Shown here: positions 1 through 12,016 of the stretch, in pieces
Layout of the letters: each line of letters starts with the position of its first letter
Numbering within the stretch: the first letter of the stretch is position 1
Source of the DNA: Actinostola sp. cb2023
Lineage: Eukaryota; Cnidaria; Anthozoa; Actiniaria; Actinostolidae
Direction: 5' to 3'
Assembly: GCA_033675265.1 (NCBI GenBank)
Contig: JAUJYZ010001239.1
Location: forward strand, 466,524 to 530,523
DNA: 64,000 bases
Program-made: the position numbers and the translations under genes
Notes under the pieces: model-generated
What the model was told of the DNA's origin: nothing
Seen by the model: only the letters and a program-made list of their open reading frames with translations
Databases searched by the model: none

Positions 1-2695
1 CCCTCTTGTAATACAGAGGGGGGACATTTTATCATGGCTTGGCTGACGGCTATGATATCTTGTCTCCCTCTTGTAATACAGAGGGGGGATATTTTATCAT
101 GGCTTGGTTCACGGCTATGATATCTTGTCTCCCTCTTGTAATACAGAGGGGTGACATTTTATCATGGCTTGGTTCACGGCTATGTTATCTTGTCTCCCTC
201 TTGTAATACAGTGGAGGGACATTTTATCATGGCTTGGTTTATGGCTATGATATCTTGTCTCCCTCTTGTATTACAGAGGGGGGACATTTTATCATGGCTT
301 GGTTCACGGCTATGATATCTTGTCTCCATCTTGTAATACAGAGGGGGGGGGCATTTTATCATGGCTTGGTTCACGGCTATGATATCTTGTCTCCCTCTTG
401 TAATACAGAGGGGTGTCATTTTATCATGGCTTGGTTCACGGCTATGATATCTTGTCTCCCTCTTGTAATACAGAGGGGGGACATTTTATCATGGCTTGGT
501 TCACGGCTATGATATCTTGTCTCCCTCTTGTAATACAGAGGGGGGACATTTTATCATGGCTTGGTTCATGGCTATGATATCTTGTCTCCCTCTTGTAATA
601 CAGAGGGGGGGCATTTTATCATGGCTTGGTTCACGGCTATGATATCTTGTCTCCCTCTTGTAATACAGAGGGGGGACATTTTATCATGGCTTGGCTGACG
701 GCTATGATATCTTGTCTCCCTCTTGTAATACAGAGGGGGGATATTTTATCATGGCTTGGTTCACGGCTATGATATCTTGTCTCCCTCTTGTAATACAGAG
801 GGGTGACATTTTATCATGGCTTGGTTCACGGCTATGTTATCTTGTCTCCCTCTTGTAATACAGTGGAGGGACATTTTATCATGGCTTGGTTTATGGCTAT
901 GATATCTTGTCTCCCTCTTGTAATACAGAGGGGGGCCGCATTTTATCATCGCTTGGTTCCCCGCTATGATATCTTGTCTCCCTCTTGTAATACAGAGGGG
1001 GGGCATTTTATCATGGCTTGGTTCATGGCTATGATATCTTGTCTCCCTCTTGTAATACAGAGGGGGAACATTTTATCATGGCTTGGTTTACGGCTTTGAT
1101 ATCTTGTCTCCCTCTTGTAATACACAGGGGGACATTTTATCATGGCTTGGTTCACGGCTATGATATCTTGTCTCCCTCTTGTAATACAGAGGGGGGACAT
1201 TTTATCATGGCTTGATTCACGGCTATGATATCTTGTCTCCCTCTTGTAATACAGATGGGGAACATTTTATCATGGCTTGGTTCACGGCTATGATATCTTG
1301 TCTCCCTCTTGTAATACAGAGGGGGGCCGCATTTTATCATGGCTTGGTTCACGGCTATGATATCTTGTCTCCCTCTTGTATTACAGAGGGGGGACATTTT
1401 ATCATGGCTTGGTTCACGGCTATGATATCTTGTCTCCCTCTTGTAATACAGAGGGGGGGGGGGGGGGGCATTTTATCATGGCTTGGTTCACGGCTATGAT
1501 ATCTTGTCTCCCTCTTGTAATACAGAGGGGGGGGGGGTCATTTTATCATGGCTTGGTTCACGGCTATGATATCTTGTCTCCCTCTTGTAATACAGAGGGG
1601 GGACATTTTATCATGGCTTGGTTCACGGCTATGATATCTTGTCTCCCTCTTGTAATACAGAGGGGGGCCGCATTTTATCATGGCTTGGTTCACGGCTATG
1701 ATATCTTGTCTCCCTCTTGTATTACAGAGGGGGGACATTTTATCATGGCTTGGTTCACGGCTATGATATCTTGTCTCCCTCTTGTAATACAGAGGGGGGA
1801 CATTTTTTCATGGCTTGGTTCACGGCTATGATATCTTGTCTCCCTCTTGTAATACAGAGGGGGGACATTTTATCATGGCTTGGCTCACGGCTATGATATC
1901 TTGTCTCCCTCTTGTAATACAGAGGGGTGACATTTTATCATGGCTTGGTTCACGGCTATGATATCTTGTCTCCCTCTTGTAATACAGTGGGGGGACATTT
2001 TATCATGGCTTGGTTCACGGCTATGATATCTTGTCTCCCTCTTGTAATACAGAGGGGGGCCGCATTTTATCATCGCTTGGTTCCCCGCTATGATATCTTG
2101 TCTCCCTCTTGTAATACAGAGGGGGGACATTTTATCATGGCTTGGTTCATGGCTATAATATCTTGTCTCCCTCTTGTAATACAGAGGGGGAACATTTTAT
2201 CATGGCTTGGTTTACGGCTTTGATATCTTGTCTCCCTCTTGTAATACACAGGGGGGACATTTTATCATGGCTTGGTTCACGGCTATGATATCTTGTCTCC
2301 CTCTTGTAATACAGAGGGGGGACATTTTATCATGGCTTGGTTCACGGCTATGATATCTTGTCTCCCTCTTGTAATACAGATGGGGAACATTTTATCATGG
2401 CTTGGTTCACGGCTATGATATCTTGTCTCCCTCTTGTAATACAGAGGGGGGACATTTTATCATGGCTTGGTTCACGGCTATGATATCTTGTCTCCCTCTT
2501 GTAATACAGAGGGGGGCCGCATTTTATCATGGCTTGGTTCACGGCTATGATATCTTGTCTCCCTCTTGTAATACAGAGGGGTGACATTTTATCATGGCTT
2601 GGTTCACGGCTATGATATCTTGTCTCCCTCTTGTAATACAGAGGGGGGACATTTTATCATGGCTTGGTTCACGGCTATGACATCTTATGACATTT
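1..2695 (+). repeat. 65-bp satellite array, forward orientation
   Basis: About 41 head-to-tail copies of a 65-bp unit, cut by the window edge. Each unit has two imperfect hairpins: CCCTCT...AGAGGG around TGTAATAC, and ATCATGGC...GCTATGAT around a 9-11 base loop. Between them is a G run that varies from about 4 to 18 bases (longest near 1451-1468) while the rest is well conserved. Higher-order repetition is visible: blocks of several units with the same variants recur, for example the CCGC variants near 936, 1327, 1667 and 2057. Open frames on both strands are by-products of the repeat. Confidence 0.95.
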
Positions 2696-3762
2696 TATCA
2701 TGTTCCCCCTCTGTATTACAAGAGGGAGACAATATATCAATAGCCGTGAACCAAGCCATGATAAAATGTATCCCCTCTGTATTACAAGAGGGAGACAAGA
2801 TATCATAGCCGTGAACCAAGCCATGATAAAATGTCCCCCCTGTGTATTACAAGAGGGAGACAAGATATCATAGCCGTGAACCAAGCCATGATAAAATGCC
2901 CCCCCCCCCCCCCCTCTGTATTACAAGAGGGAGACAATATATCAATAGCCGTGAACCAAGCCATGATAAAATGTATACCCTCTGTATTACAAGAGGGAGA
3001 CAAGATATCATAGCCGTGAACCAAGCCATGATAAAATGTCCCCCCTCTGTATTACAAGAGGGAGACAAGATATCATAGCCGTCAGCCAAGCCATGATAAA
3101 ATGTCCCCCCTCTGTATTACAAGAGGGAGACAAGATATCATAGCCGTCAGCCAAGCCATGATAAAATGTCCCCCCTCTGTAATACAAGAGGGAGACAAGA
3201 TATCATAGCCGTGAACCAAGCCATGATAAAATGTCCCTCCTCTGTATTACAAGAGCGAGACAAGATATTATAGCCGTGAACCAAGCCATGATAAAATGTT
3301 CCCCCTCTGTATTACAAGAGGGAGACAAGATATCATAGCCATGAACCAAGCCATGATAAAATGTCCCACCTCTGTATTACAAGAGGGAGACAAGATATCA
3401 TAGCCGTGAACCAAGCCATGATAAAATGCGGCCCCCCTCTGTATTACAAGAGGGAGACAAGATATCATAGCCGTGAACCAAGTCATGATAAAATGTCCCC
3501 CTTCTGGATTACAAAAGGGAGACAAGATATCATAGCCGTGAACCAAGTCATGATAAAATGTCCCCCCTCTGTATTACAAGAGGGAGACAAGATATCATAG
3601 CCGTGAACCAAGCCATGATAAAATGCGGCCCCCCTCTGTATTACAAGAGGGAGACAAGATATCATAGCCGTGAACCAAGCCATGATAAAATGTCCCCCCT
3701 CTGTATTACAAGAGGGAGACAAGATATCATAGCCGTCAACCAAGCCATGATAAACTGTCCTG
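2696..3762 (-). repeat. 65-bp satellite array, inverted orientation
   Basis: The same 65-bp unit continues as its reverse complement for about 16 copies. The switch point near 2680-2710 has a partial unit in which ACATTTTATCAT appears twice. The array ends sharply near 3762, after which sequence is unique. Two arrays meeting in opposite orientation could be the arms of a fold-back element or an inversion inside one satellite. Confidence 0.95.
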
Positions 3763-4944
3763 GACTTAGTACAGTACAAACCCCGTCTCATTGTGCTTTT
3801 ATAAATGCGACTGCTAAATTAAAGCAGCTATATCTATGAGCTGTCGATTGCTTTGTAATAGGTTTCTTGGAAGTGCATGCAGTCGCAACGAGAACTGACT
3901 TATAGATACGGTAAGCGACTAGCTCTTTTTATGACCAGTATTGTGTTTTTATTAAACTCCTACGCGACCGCTTTTGTGAATGACCGACTAGTGATTCATA
4001 TTGATTATCACTTTAGTCAATTAAAAGTACAGTATACACTTCTTTAAGAAAAATTAATATAACATATATATATATATCCCTAGTTTCATCGCGTGATCGC
4101 TTGTAAGCGACCAGCTCTAGTGACGATCAACCAATGCAGTTTTAGAAATGTCACGTACTTTAGAATTCAATTTTATATAATTCATATATATTATTATGAC
4201 CTCTTATTCGGTTTCTACGGCTCTGAAGTAGCTTTCCGTTTAACAATGAAGTAAATACCTTCTTGATAGAACTTATGTGCATGGGAGACTAAGGTCTTAT
4301 TGGTTTATATTTCGATTTTATAAAATCACTGATCATCACTGGAATATACACCACTAAAGAACGTACTCCTAACCGTATTTATTTTTAAATCTCGACGAGT
4401 ACCGTTTGCATTCTTTTCTCATTAATTTGTATCTTTTGAATTACTTGTTTCACATCATTATATATTTTTGGGGGTTAAAGTTTTGTGTCAGTTGGATTTC
4501 AATCTGGATATATTTTGTTGACCCCGTCATGACAGAGATATGGTTGCTATAAACAGCCGAAAATTAACTCATTTCCATCGTTAGTTTATATAGGAAACTT
4601 AAATATCACATTAAAAACAATCAAGCGTTTTCTTTCTTGATTATTATTCTCTTGATTTTCGAAGATTTGGTTCAACTTTGCTGTTAGGAATTGTGTTTTT
4701 TAATCGATCTATTTCATGTGCTCGAGACACCGTGTGAGGGGGACAGTTTCTCATGGAAAACGCACTAGCGCGTGACGCGCATGCGTAGTTATAGGGGGGA
4801 CGTTTAATAATGGGGAGACGCTTAATAATGTGACACCGGCCAAACTAACCCATTTTCTTGAACCAAATCGATGATGATAGTTTTTACCTCAAAACAGTTC
4901 ATAATATAAGGAGTGAGTGAATTAATGAATGAATGAATGAAACG
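3763..4944. other. Intergenic, no gene seen
   Basis: AT-rich unique sequence without a convincing exon. It ends in a short (GAAT)n microsatellite at 4920-4941, just outside the TTAA that flanks the next transposon. Confidence 0.6.
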
Positions 4945-4948
4945 TTAA

Positions 4949-5066
4949 AGTGCTTATGAAGCTTATTTTTTTACTTTTTGATGTCAAAATATAAGCTATT
5001 CAGACAAACTTGGTGCAATTTTTTTTTGAATCCGACGCGTCTTTGTATTTTTTTGAGCTGTATAAA
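4949..5066 (+). repeat. Left TIR of the Kolobok-like element
   Basis: It matches 8461-8578 as an inverted repeat over 118 bases with about one substitution (CGACGCG against CGACGTG in the mirrored arm) and small changes in an A/T run. Similarity stops just after TGTATAAA. Confidence 0.9.
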
Positions 5067-5237
5067 CTTGACAAAAACGCCATATTGGGCTTCCTGTCTT
5101 CAAATGACCGGGAAAACGCCTCTTTTGGTGATCTGGGGACCTATGACGTCGGGCGAGCAACCGGTGAGATCTTGCTCTCTGTGACAATGTAGTTCTTCTT
5201 TGTTTACGAATATTTATCTGCATATTTCGCGAAAAAA

Positions 5238-7123
5238 ATGCCATACAGATGTGCCGTTTTTGGCTGTTCTAATGTGTCCGACTCCAAGAACAGTATTGCT
5301 CTCCATAAGTTACCTTTTGAAGGTGATGAACGACCAGTGGCCAAGAAACGGCGAAAACAGTGGATCGCGTTTGTCAATACGAAGCGTGCCAAATGGACAC
5401 CAACGACGACCTCGCGTGTGTGCTCTGCACATTTTAAACCAGAGGATTTCTCTCTAAGATTCCCTTCTATCCCTGGCGAATCTACTAGTACAGTTTCATA
5501 TATGCCCCGGCTTTTGTCAGATGAAATTGGGGTCATCCCAATTCCAACTATGCATGTCCAAAGATCGGTGAACCCGTTCGCGATCGATACTTCAACGCTG
5601 ACAAGAAGGGATCGTCGTCAAGTGAGTTTATCTTTAACTTTATTGTTTATTTAGGATGTACGCTCTATTCAAATAATTTCTTCTTTTAGATTCTGAAAAA
5701 TATCAGTGAAGAAACAGCAACAACAACAACAGCAACGACAACAACAACAGAGTCGGACTCAGAGGCAAACGCTGACAGAAGCACTTCAACTTCAAGCACC
5801 CCTCTAGGACCCTGTGATTTTGAACCCAGGGAAGAAGAAGCAGAATCTCATTCCATCCCTGTTCGCTACCATATAGATGCTTCTACCCAGACCCTACGTA
5901 AATGTCATAGCTGTAAAACACTGGAAAGCAAAAATCGACAATTAAGAAACAAGATCGTGGATTTGAAGAATAAATTAAAAATAAGCAACACTGTGATTCA
6001 CAACTTGGAGAGTGGTAGGTATTTTTCTCAGGAACTTGCATGTGTATTTTGTGATGTCCACTGCAGTATTGATTATAAGTCAATTATAAATATTTGTGCT
6101 GAAACTCTAGTTCGATCAGCTAAATTATTTATATTCTTATAGTACTGGAGTGACATGTATGTATTTACAGTAATACTAAATAGCACTAATATAATGAGAC
6201 AATAGAAAACAATAGAGATAATTAAAAATTATTATTCACCAAAGGCGAAGTAATTATCGGTGAATATTCACCGAGTCGAAGTGAATAGTCACCATAATCA
6301 CTTATTGTTTTAGTATAATTTTAGACTTGAATATCAGAGAAAAGACGAAATTCAGGATTAAAAAATCCCATTTTATTGGTAGAAGTACACTTCTGCATTG
6401 GTGATTTTACTTCCGCTCTCAACCAGTGATTATTGTCTCATAATCACTGGTCGCTTGACCAATCACAGCATGCAAAACTCTATATTCAAGTCTAAAATTA
6501 TACTAACACTATTTAGTACAGTAATTATTATTACTTCATGGTTATATTGTTTGCACTCCATTCAATCAATCAATAACCTGTCCACAGTACATTCAATTTT
6601 TACGCAGATATTCAGCAAGCTAGATCCCAGGCACCAGAGACAAGTCAAGAAGATTTAGAAGAGAGAGAAGAAGAAGAGGAGGAACAGGGTATGGAAATAG
6701 ACAACCTGGATATGGAGATAGAAGAAGAGCCAGTTGTTTTTAGTCAATCCACTGAGTATTCTGCTGAAGATACAGAGACCGAAACAGAAACAGAAACAGA
6801 AGAAGAGGAAGAGAAATACATCAAGCCAAGGTACTGATTTTACATAATAATATTAATACTCCAGCTTTGAGTTCTCTTTTGTACTCAGAAATACAAGCAA
6901 TAATATATATTGAAATTCTAGCCAGGGTATTTTTATATTATGAATTAGTGTACATTCCTATATAAATGTAGAACAACTTTATTGAATAAATAACACATTA
7001 AGTAATATTTTTCAAAAGGGTTACAACAAAGAGGAACCTAATCCCCATAATAGTTTACATATATAGTTTAGATAGCATTTAAACAGGAAGAGCCATTTTT
7101 CAACATGGATCTGTTTAATAAAC

Positions 7124-7189
<66 letters not shown>

Positions 7190-7814
7190 CTATACAAATG
7201 TACAATATCTAGTATAACATATATAACATCTAATATATCCATCTATATACAATGTAACATCTATATAACTGTATTTCCTCACCTTACTTTGGCAATACTA
7301 CTAAATAATATATTGCAATATGAGCACTGCAAAGAGAACTTGGAGCTGGAATATTGAGTGTTCTTGTATTTGTTGTAATGTTTTTACTGTGCCGTAAGTG
7401 TAAATAATATTTTAATCATTTTATGTCATTAATTTTTGTTATCTTTTTATTTCCTTTAGCATTGCCTTGGAATCTAACCTTCGAAAACAGCCAAAATTTA
7501 TTGTTTTTTTGTCAAAGCTGTTGTTGTTGTTCAATGTGTGTCCAGTCTGTAAGTCGGGAAACCCTACTGTCACCAGCAAAGAAATCGGAACCATGGTTGA
7601 GATAAAAACAGTGTGCACAAGTACAAGTTGCCCTTCGCCTGAAAATGTGTGGAGAAGTCAACCAGAAATGGTTGGCACAAGGATGCCTGCAGGGAACTTT
7701 TTGTTGTGCTTTGCCATTTTGGTCTCTGGTGGTTCAGCTTCCAAGGTGCTCCAGATATTCAACAACATGGGTCTGTCCTGTTTCTCCCTGAGAGCATATT
7801 TCAGGCATCAAAGA
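5238..7814 (+). CDS. THAP-domain transposase, four exons, 3' end missing
   Basis: Exons 5238-5621, 5690-6014, 6608-6830 and 7460-7814 join in frame with GT-AG sites (phases 0, 1, 2), giving 429 codons without a stop. Residues 1-90 are a THAP zinc finger: C5, C10, W42, C62, H65 (C2CH), a DNA-binding module. Then come a Thr/Ser-rich linker, a CHSC-type pair followed by a short coiled coil (about 215-236), and a strongly acidic Glu/Thr stretch. The last exon has CPVC, a SQPEM motif, the hydrophobic MPAGNFLLCFAILVSG and FRHQR, an arrangement I associate with transposon-encoded THAP proteins of corals and fish. The catalytic part expected downstream is absent. It starts at the only good ATG before the finger. 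Confidence 0.8.
7118..7186. repeat. (ATT)n microsatellite
   Basis: A run of about 22 ATT units within the third intron of the THAP transposase gene. Confidence 0.95.
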
Positions 7815-8007
7815 GTAGGTTCTAAATACAGAGTTTCTAGGTAATAATTTGTCCCCGGGAATTTGTCAATTTGCATTCATTTAGTTTATAGTGTAAGTAT
7901 CAAGTAAATAAATGTATAAGCTTAAATAAATGTATACATGCATGGGTTTCCATTACATGTAGTTGTTGATAAGAGCTACTGAGTACCGAGGTGAGAGTGA
8001 GACTCAC

Positions 8008-8303
8008 CAATTTCCAACAGGTTCAGTTCCAGCTAAACGATCGTTTAGACTTTCTAGTCTCTTTTCCTTCTCTGCTTGACGCATCTCATAATCCATTGTC
8101 CAATTTTCATCTGCTAGAGGCTCATCTGCGTATGGTTCTACGCCATCAAAGAGCAATGCCTCGTCTTCGTCATCTTCGTTGTCTGTGAAGTTTGTTTCGA
8201 CCTCAACACAGTATAAATTGGTGGGCACATATCCCGGTAAAAAGTTGAATTCAGAATCGTCTGAAAGTGGTCTATCATCTGCGTCCGAAGATAATGTTGC
8301 CAT
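8008..8303 (-). CDS. First exon of the second Kolobok gene, acidic
   Basis: ATG at 8303 on the minus strand opens 98 codons up to a good donor (GTGAGT at 8007-8002). The protein is Asp/Glu-rich with a basic coiled segment (RQAEKEKRLESLNDRLAG) and ends TEPVGNW at the splice. In my recollection a second transposon gene of this kind continues into a Cys-rich domain like the C-terminal ballast of P2X7 receptors, and the NW at the boundary fits. That Cys-rich exon is not in this copy; it would lie in the apparently deleted centre. The gene runs towards the transposase gene. Confidence 0.55.
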
Positions 8304-8460
8304 TATTGTCGAAAACCCAAGAAACTAAGATTCTTTCCCGGCGACTACAAACTACAGTACAAAACAACTAGAGCTGTAAGGACGAGTTGCTCGCCCGACG
8401 TCACACCTACGTCACGAGTCCCAGTCCCTCTTGCGCTCGGCCTATTTTTCAATATCCGAA

Positions 8461-8578
8461 TTTATACAGCTCAAAAAAATACAAAGACACGTCGGATTCA
8501 AAAAAAAATTGCACCAAGTTTGTCTGAATAGCTTATATTTTGACATCAAAAAGTAAAAAAATAAGCTTCATAAGCACT
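8461..8578 (-). repeat. Right TIR of the Kolobok-like element
   Basis: Inverted copy of 4949-5066, ending ...GCACT next to TTAA at 8579-8582. Confidence 0.9.
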
Positions 8579-8617
8579 TTAAGCATTGCTTACAAAATTG
8601 ACACATTTTGGGCAATA

Positions 8618-8819
8618 TACCATTTTCTCATTCGCTTGACTACCCTTTAAACAAATGGTCTTGAGAGCAGAAGCTTCGTCAATAATTTGATAAATATTAC
8701 GACAATTTTTAATTTAAACAAGTTGAGGCTAACGTTGAGCCAGTGGTACAATGGATTGGAGCTACAATGGTAGCGTCAACTCGGTCCTTTTGTTTGAAGG
8801 GCAATCAAGCAAATGAGAA
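8618..8819. mobile_element. MITE fragment, relative of 11861-12016
   Basis: Starts ATACCATTTTCTCATTCGC and contains both arms of the palindromic element seen intact at 11861-12016. The left arm is interrupted by about 60 unrelated bases (8661-8720), and the right arm breaks off where the Penelope-like coding sequence starts. Confidence 0.7.
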
Positions 8820-9288
8820 TATGCCATACGTGAAAGGCACCACTGAAAAAATCTCACGCGTTCTATCGCGTCACAAGATAAGAACATGTGTCAAACCACA
8901 CAAGACTCTACGTGAAATCCTTTCAAGGCCAAAAGATCCGGTCATCAGCGAGAAACAGACAGGTGTGGTCTACACCATTCCATGTGGTGAGTGCGACACA
9001 TCCTACATCGGCGAGACGGGGAGAGCATTAGGTACGCGAATAAAAGAACATCAAGCGTCGGTGCGGCTTAACCACCCAGAGAAGTCAGCTTTGGCGGAGC
9101 ATGCCCATACATCAGGGCATGCCATTGATTGGAACAACATAAAGATTATCAGTAAAGAAGGACGGTGGCACCACAGAAAGTGGATTGAGGCCTGGCATAT
9201 TGCCAAAAACAGCCAGAACACTTTGTTCAATAGAGACAGTGGTAGCATCCTACCTACTAGCTATTGTAGCCTGTTAGATCATCATTAG
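8820..9288 (+). pseudogene. Penelope-like retroelement, C-terminal GIY-YIG endonuclease (5' truncated)
   Basis: From the MPYVKG motif the frame is open to the stop at 9286-9288 (about 155 codons). The end of the reverse transcriptase thumb is followed by a GIY-YIG nuclease: GVVY...CGEC...SYIGETG, then TRIKEH (active-site Arg), AEHAHTSGHAIDW, KWIEAW (metal-binding Glu) and LFNRDSG. The CxxC in the GIY-YIG linker is typical of Penelope elements. The reverse transcriptase itself is missing, so this is a dead 5'-truncated copy. The ATG at 8743 lies in the adjoining MITE and is probably not a real start. Confidence 0.9.
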
Positions 9289-9296
9289 CTTTGCCT

Positions 9297-9575
9297 GTAT
9301 TTCTCTCTTTCTCTCTTTCTCTCTTTTATATCTTATTTATTTTATTTTTTATTCATTCATTCATTCTTTCTTCCATTTATTCATTCATTTTTTCATTCAT
9401 TCATGTATTCATTCATTTATTCATTCATTCATTTATTTATTTATCCATTCATTTATTCATTCATTCATTTATCCATTCATTTATTCATTCCTTTATTTAC
9501 CCATTCATTTATTCACTCATTCATTCCTTTATTTATTTATTCATCCACTTAATTATTTATTTATTTAATTTTCTC
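9297..9575. repeat. (ATTC)n/(TTTA)n low-complexity tract
   Basis: Directly after the Penelope stop comes a long degenerate run of ATTC and ATTT units. It creates a fake Phe/Ile/His/Ser open frame. Confidence 0.95.
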
Positions 9576-9724
9576 TTTCACTTATTTTTCCTGTCTGTTC
9601 TTGTCATATGTTTGCTCGCGCACCGTAACTTACGTGGTTCTTTCTTCTTTTGTTTGATTCTTCCTCGCGCGCTTTGTGTTTGCTCACGCATCCCGTTAGT
9701 TTTTCCAACGTTGTAATGACGCTT

Positions 9725-9775
9725 ACATACACATTGTAACCCTGAAGATGAGCGCGTAGCTCGAAAGCTCGGTTT
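9725..9775 (+). ncRNA. Possible hammerhead-like motif in the Penelope 3' region
   Basis: CTGAAGA, then a GAGC/GCTC stem with loop GCGTA, then GAAA, resembles the hammerhead core that Penelope elements carry in their terminal repeats. An extra T sits between the core and the stem and stem III is not obvious, so it may be decayed or a chance match. Confidence 0.25.
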
Positions 9776-9799
9776 ATATTTCAAAAATAGACTCAAGGT

Positions 9800-11416
9800 C
9801 GATGAAACAAGCATTTACTTATTATGAGAATATGGTATTTTGTGCCTTGGAGTTACGTAGTGCAAACATACATATTTATGATGGAGTCAGTCCCATCTGC
9901 CCGACAGAAGACATTAGGCCCTGTCGAAGTTTTGAGAATCTGGGTTGAAGTTGAAGTTCAACTAGACCCTGTTAACAGGGTTCACTCGTGCCCTGGTGCC
10001 GGATTGAACCAGTACATACTAAGGACCAGAGTAGAATTGGGATCCCTGTGGAAGTGTGGGGGCTTTCTCAGTATATCACCGTCCATGTGGATTTCGAAGT
10101 TTGTATACGAGTTTGATTTTTGCTTGAAAGCTTCCCTTTTTTTACCTGGAACCAGCACATGTCGCAGTTATCTTTCGTGATCAATGCGGTATGTTTTATA
10201 TTTCGCTCTTAGAGTGAAAATATTTGAACATTTTAAAAGTAAAATCAAGAGACCATTCCGATTAATCATCTTGGTATATAAAAATGTATTCAACGAGTAT
10301 TAAAAGTTCAATGATTGATAGTTGTTGTCGGTCGATTTTTCATTTAGACTTCGAAATATAAAATACCATAAATATAAGCTTGTGGTTCCTTTCTAGTAGA
10401 ACACAGCGTTGCGTGACGACCCGAAAGGCGGCTGCGAGGGAGACTAATAGACGTGCTTATCTTCTAGGACGATTTCCGTGTCAGTTGTATAATTGGGCTT
10501 CCTGTGGTTACAGGTAGACCAAACGTAGAAATCAGTGGATCGTGACGTCTTTGGATTTTCGTTCGTTGGATCAGGAATAAGCTTTTAGAAAGCCTTCAGA
10601 GGGTATGAGATTCTCAAAAATGTCTTCACAACAGTAGTCTGAAAATTAAATAACACGTTGGTTTAAACATCTGAGCAAGAAATTGTGTGTTTTTCAGTGG
10701 TTTTGAGCGATTCGAAAATTTCACGTGGTGTGGTTCAACCGGTCATTTTATATTTTGAGTATGAGTTTGTTTGTTTCTCAAAAGCATTATTTTTCTATAT
10801 CGTTCCCTAAAAAATACTAGAAATAAAGATTAATAGTTGTTGAAGTCCACTGTGTAGTTTTCTTGAGGTTTTGAGTTGTATTTATTTGATGATGGGTCCG
10901 AGTTGTCTTGTGAATTTTGATGTGTTGACGAGCGCTGAACAGCGACCGCAGTGAAGGCCGAAGTTAGGATTTGTGTGCAATTTCTAAGCCGTGATGGATG
11001 CCTGGGCTCTGACTTGTTGCTTTACACCTCGTCTTTTTATCCTTCATTTGGCCAACACATTTAATTTCACCGCTTTTTAGATCGGGAATAACGACGCCTA
11101 TATAACACATTGCGCATGTGCGAGACAATCATTTTAGTACAAGACCCCATGCTTTCGCTAGACGCCGCTAGACACACACCAGCTTTGACAATATCATCTG
11201 ATTTGATTTTGACTTTATTTTTAGTGACGATTGTCTATGGAATTAGTGGTTATGCGTAGTGTTTTGGATTTGACAAAGTCCCACATCGATTGCGAGAAAG
11301 ATAAATGTTTGTATATAAATGGTTCCAATACATTTACATCTGATGGAGATACTAGGCCTCGGTGAGCCTCGGTATATTTGGTCTCGATAGCATGTGACCG
11401 GATATTGCACAACTGA
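9800..11416. other. Intergenic, no gene recognised
   Basis: No exon with recognisable similarity. An open frame at 9824-10180 has no known motif and begins in repeat-like sequence. CGCGTTGCGTGACG near 10410 resembles a motif near 44205. Confidence 0.5.
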
Positions 11417-11423
11417 CGCCCCC

Positions 11424-11454
<31 letters not shown>

Positions 11455-11459
11455 AAAAT
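11417..11459. repeat. Poly-C/poly-A homopolymer junction
   Basis: About 27 C followed by about 14 A. Lengths here are likely unreliable in the assembly. Confidence 0.95.
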
Positions 11460-11860
11460 ACGCGTTGGGTTTTATAACTCGTGCGGCCTACGGCCTGGGC
11501 ACGAGTAATAAAACGGTCGGCGCCGAAGACGTAAAGCACAGGGTCAGTCGAGAAGCGAGTTTCAATTTTGGGAGCGTATGCGTTCTGTGCTCTGGTTTGG
11601 TTGTTCGAAAACGGGTGAACGCTAACCTAGGATTAAATATGGCTAGCTAAACTAGGGTAAAATCTTATGGATTAAGTCTTAAGCGAATTTAACACCGGGA
11701 TAGCGTTAACTAAATAAAAGATTATTATTATTTGTTAACCAACTTTCAAACAACTGGGCCCTGTACTGAACTATAATGCCCTGCCACCATATCAAACACT
11801 TATAGCGGCACTTAGAAAACGATACTTAAAACAATATCATGCAAATAAAATGACAGGGTA

Positions 11861-12016
11861 ATATACCATTTTCTCATTCGCTTGACTGCTCTTCAAACAA
11901 ATGGACCAAGTTGAGGCTAACGTTGAGTATGGTACAATGGATTAGAGCTACAGCGTTAGCCTCAACTTGGTCCATTTGTTGGAAGGGCAATCAAGCGAAT
12001 GAGAAAATGGTATATC
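11861..12016. mobile_element. Palindromic MITE, 156 bp
   Basis: Inverted arms beginning ATATACCATTTTCTCATTCG fold to a near-complete hairpin over about 70 bases each, with GCTAACG/CGTTAGC close to the centre. A broken relative lies at 8618-8819. Confidence 0.85.

Larger units (their letters stand above)
4945..8582 (+). mobile_element. Kolobok-like DNA transposon, probably internally deleted
   Basis: The ends are near-perfect 118-bp inverted repeats (4949-5066 and 8461-8578) starting AGTGCTTATGAAG. TTAA flanks both (4945-4948 and 8579-8582). A TTAA target duplication plus a THAP-domain transposase is the signature of the Kolobok superfamily. Inside are a spliced THAP gene on + and a convergent acidic gene on -. 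Only about 165 bases (7845-8007) separate them, too little for the rest of either protein, so a central deletion is likely. TIR identity is high, suggesting fairly recent activity. Confidence 0.85.

Noticed and set aside
1..3762. CRISPR-like regular repeat spacing
   Set aside because: Units are contiguous with no unique spacers, and the sequence is clearly eukaryotic.
180..3839. Many open frames of 60-150 aa with MAWF/VIQRG or QAMIKC repeats
   Set aside because: They arise on both strands from the 65-bp satellite; there is no start context, codon bias or domain.
5204..5536. Minus-strand 110-aa frame opposite the THAP exon
   Set aside because: Shadow of the sense coding exon; no domain recognised.
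7423..7844. Independent small gene at 7467
   Set aside because: It is the fourth exon of the THAP transposase gene, joined in phase with upstream exons.
9291..9716. 141-aa Phe/Ile/His-rich frame
   Set aside because: Produced by (ATTC)n low complexity after the Penelope stop.
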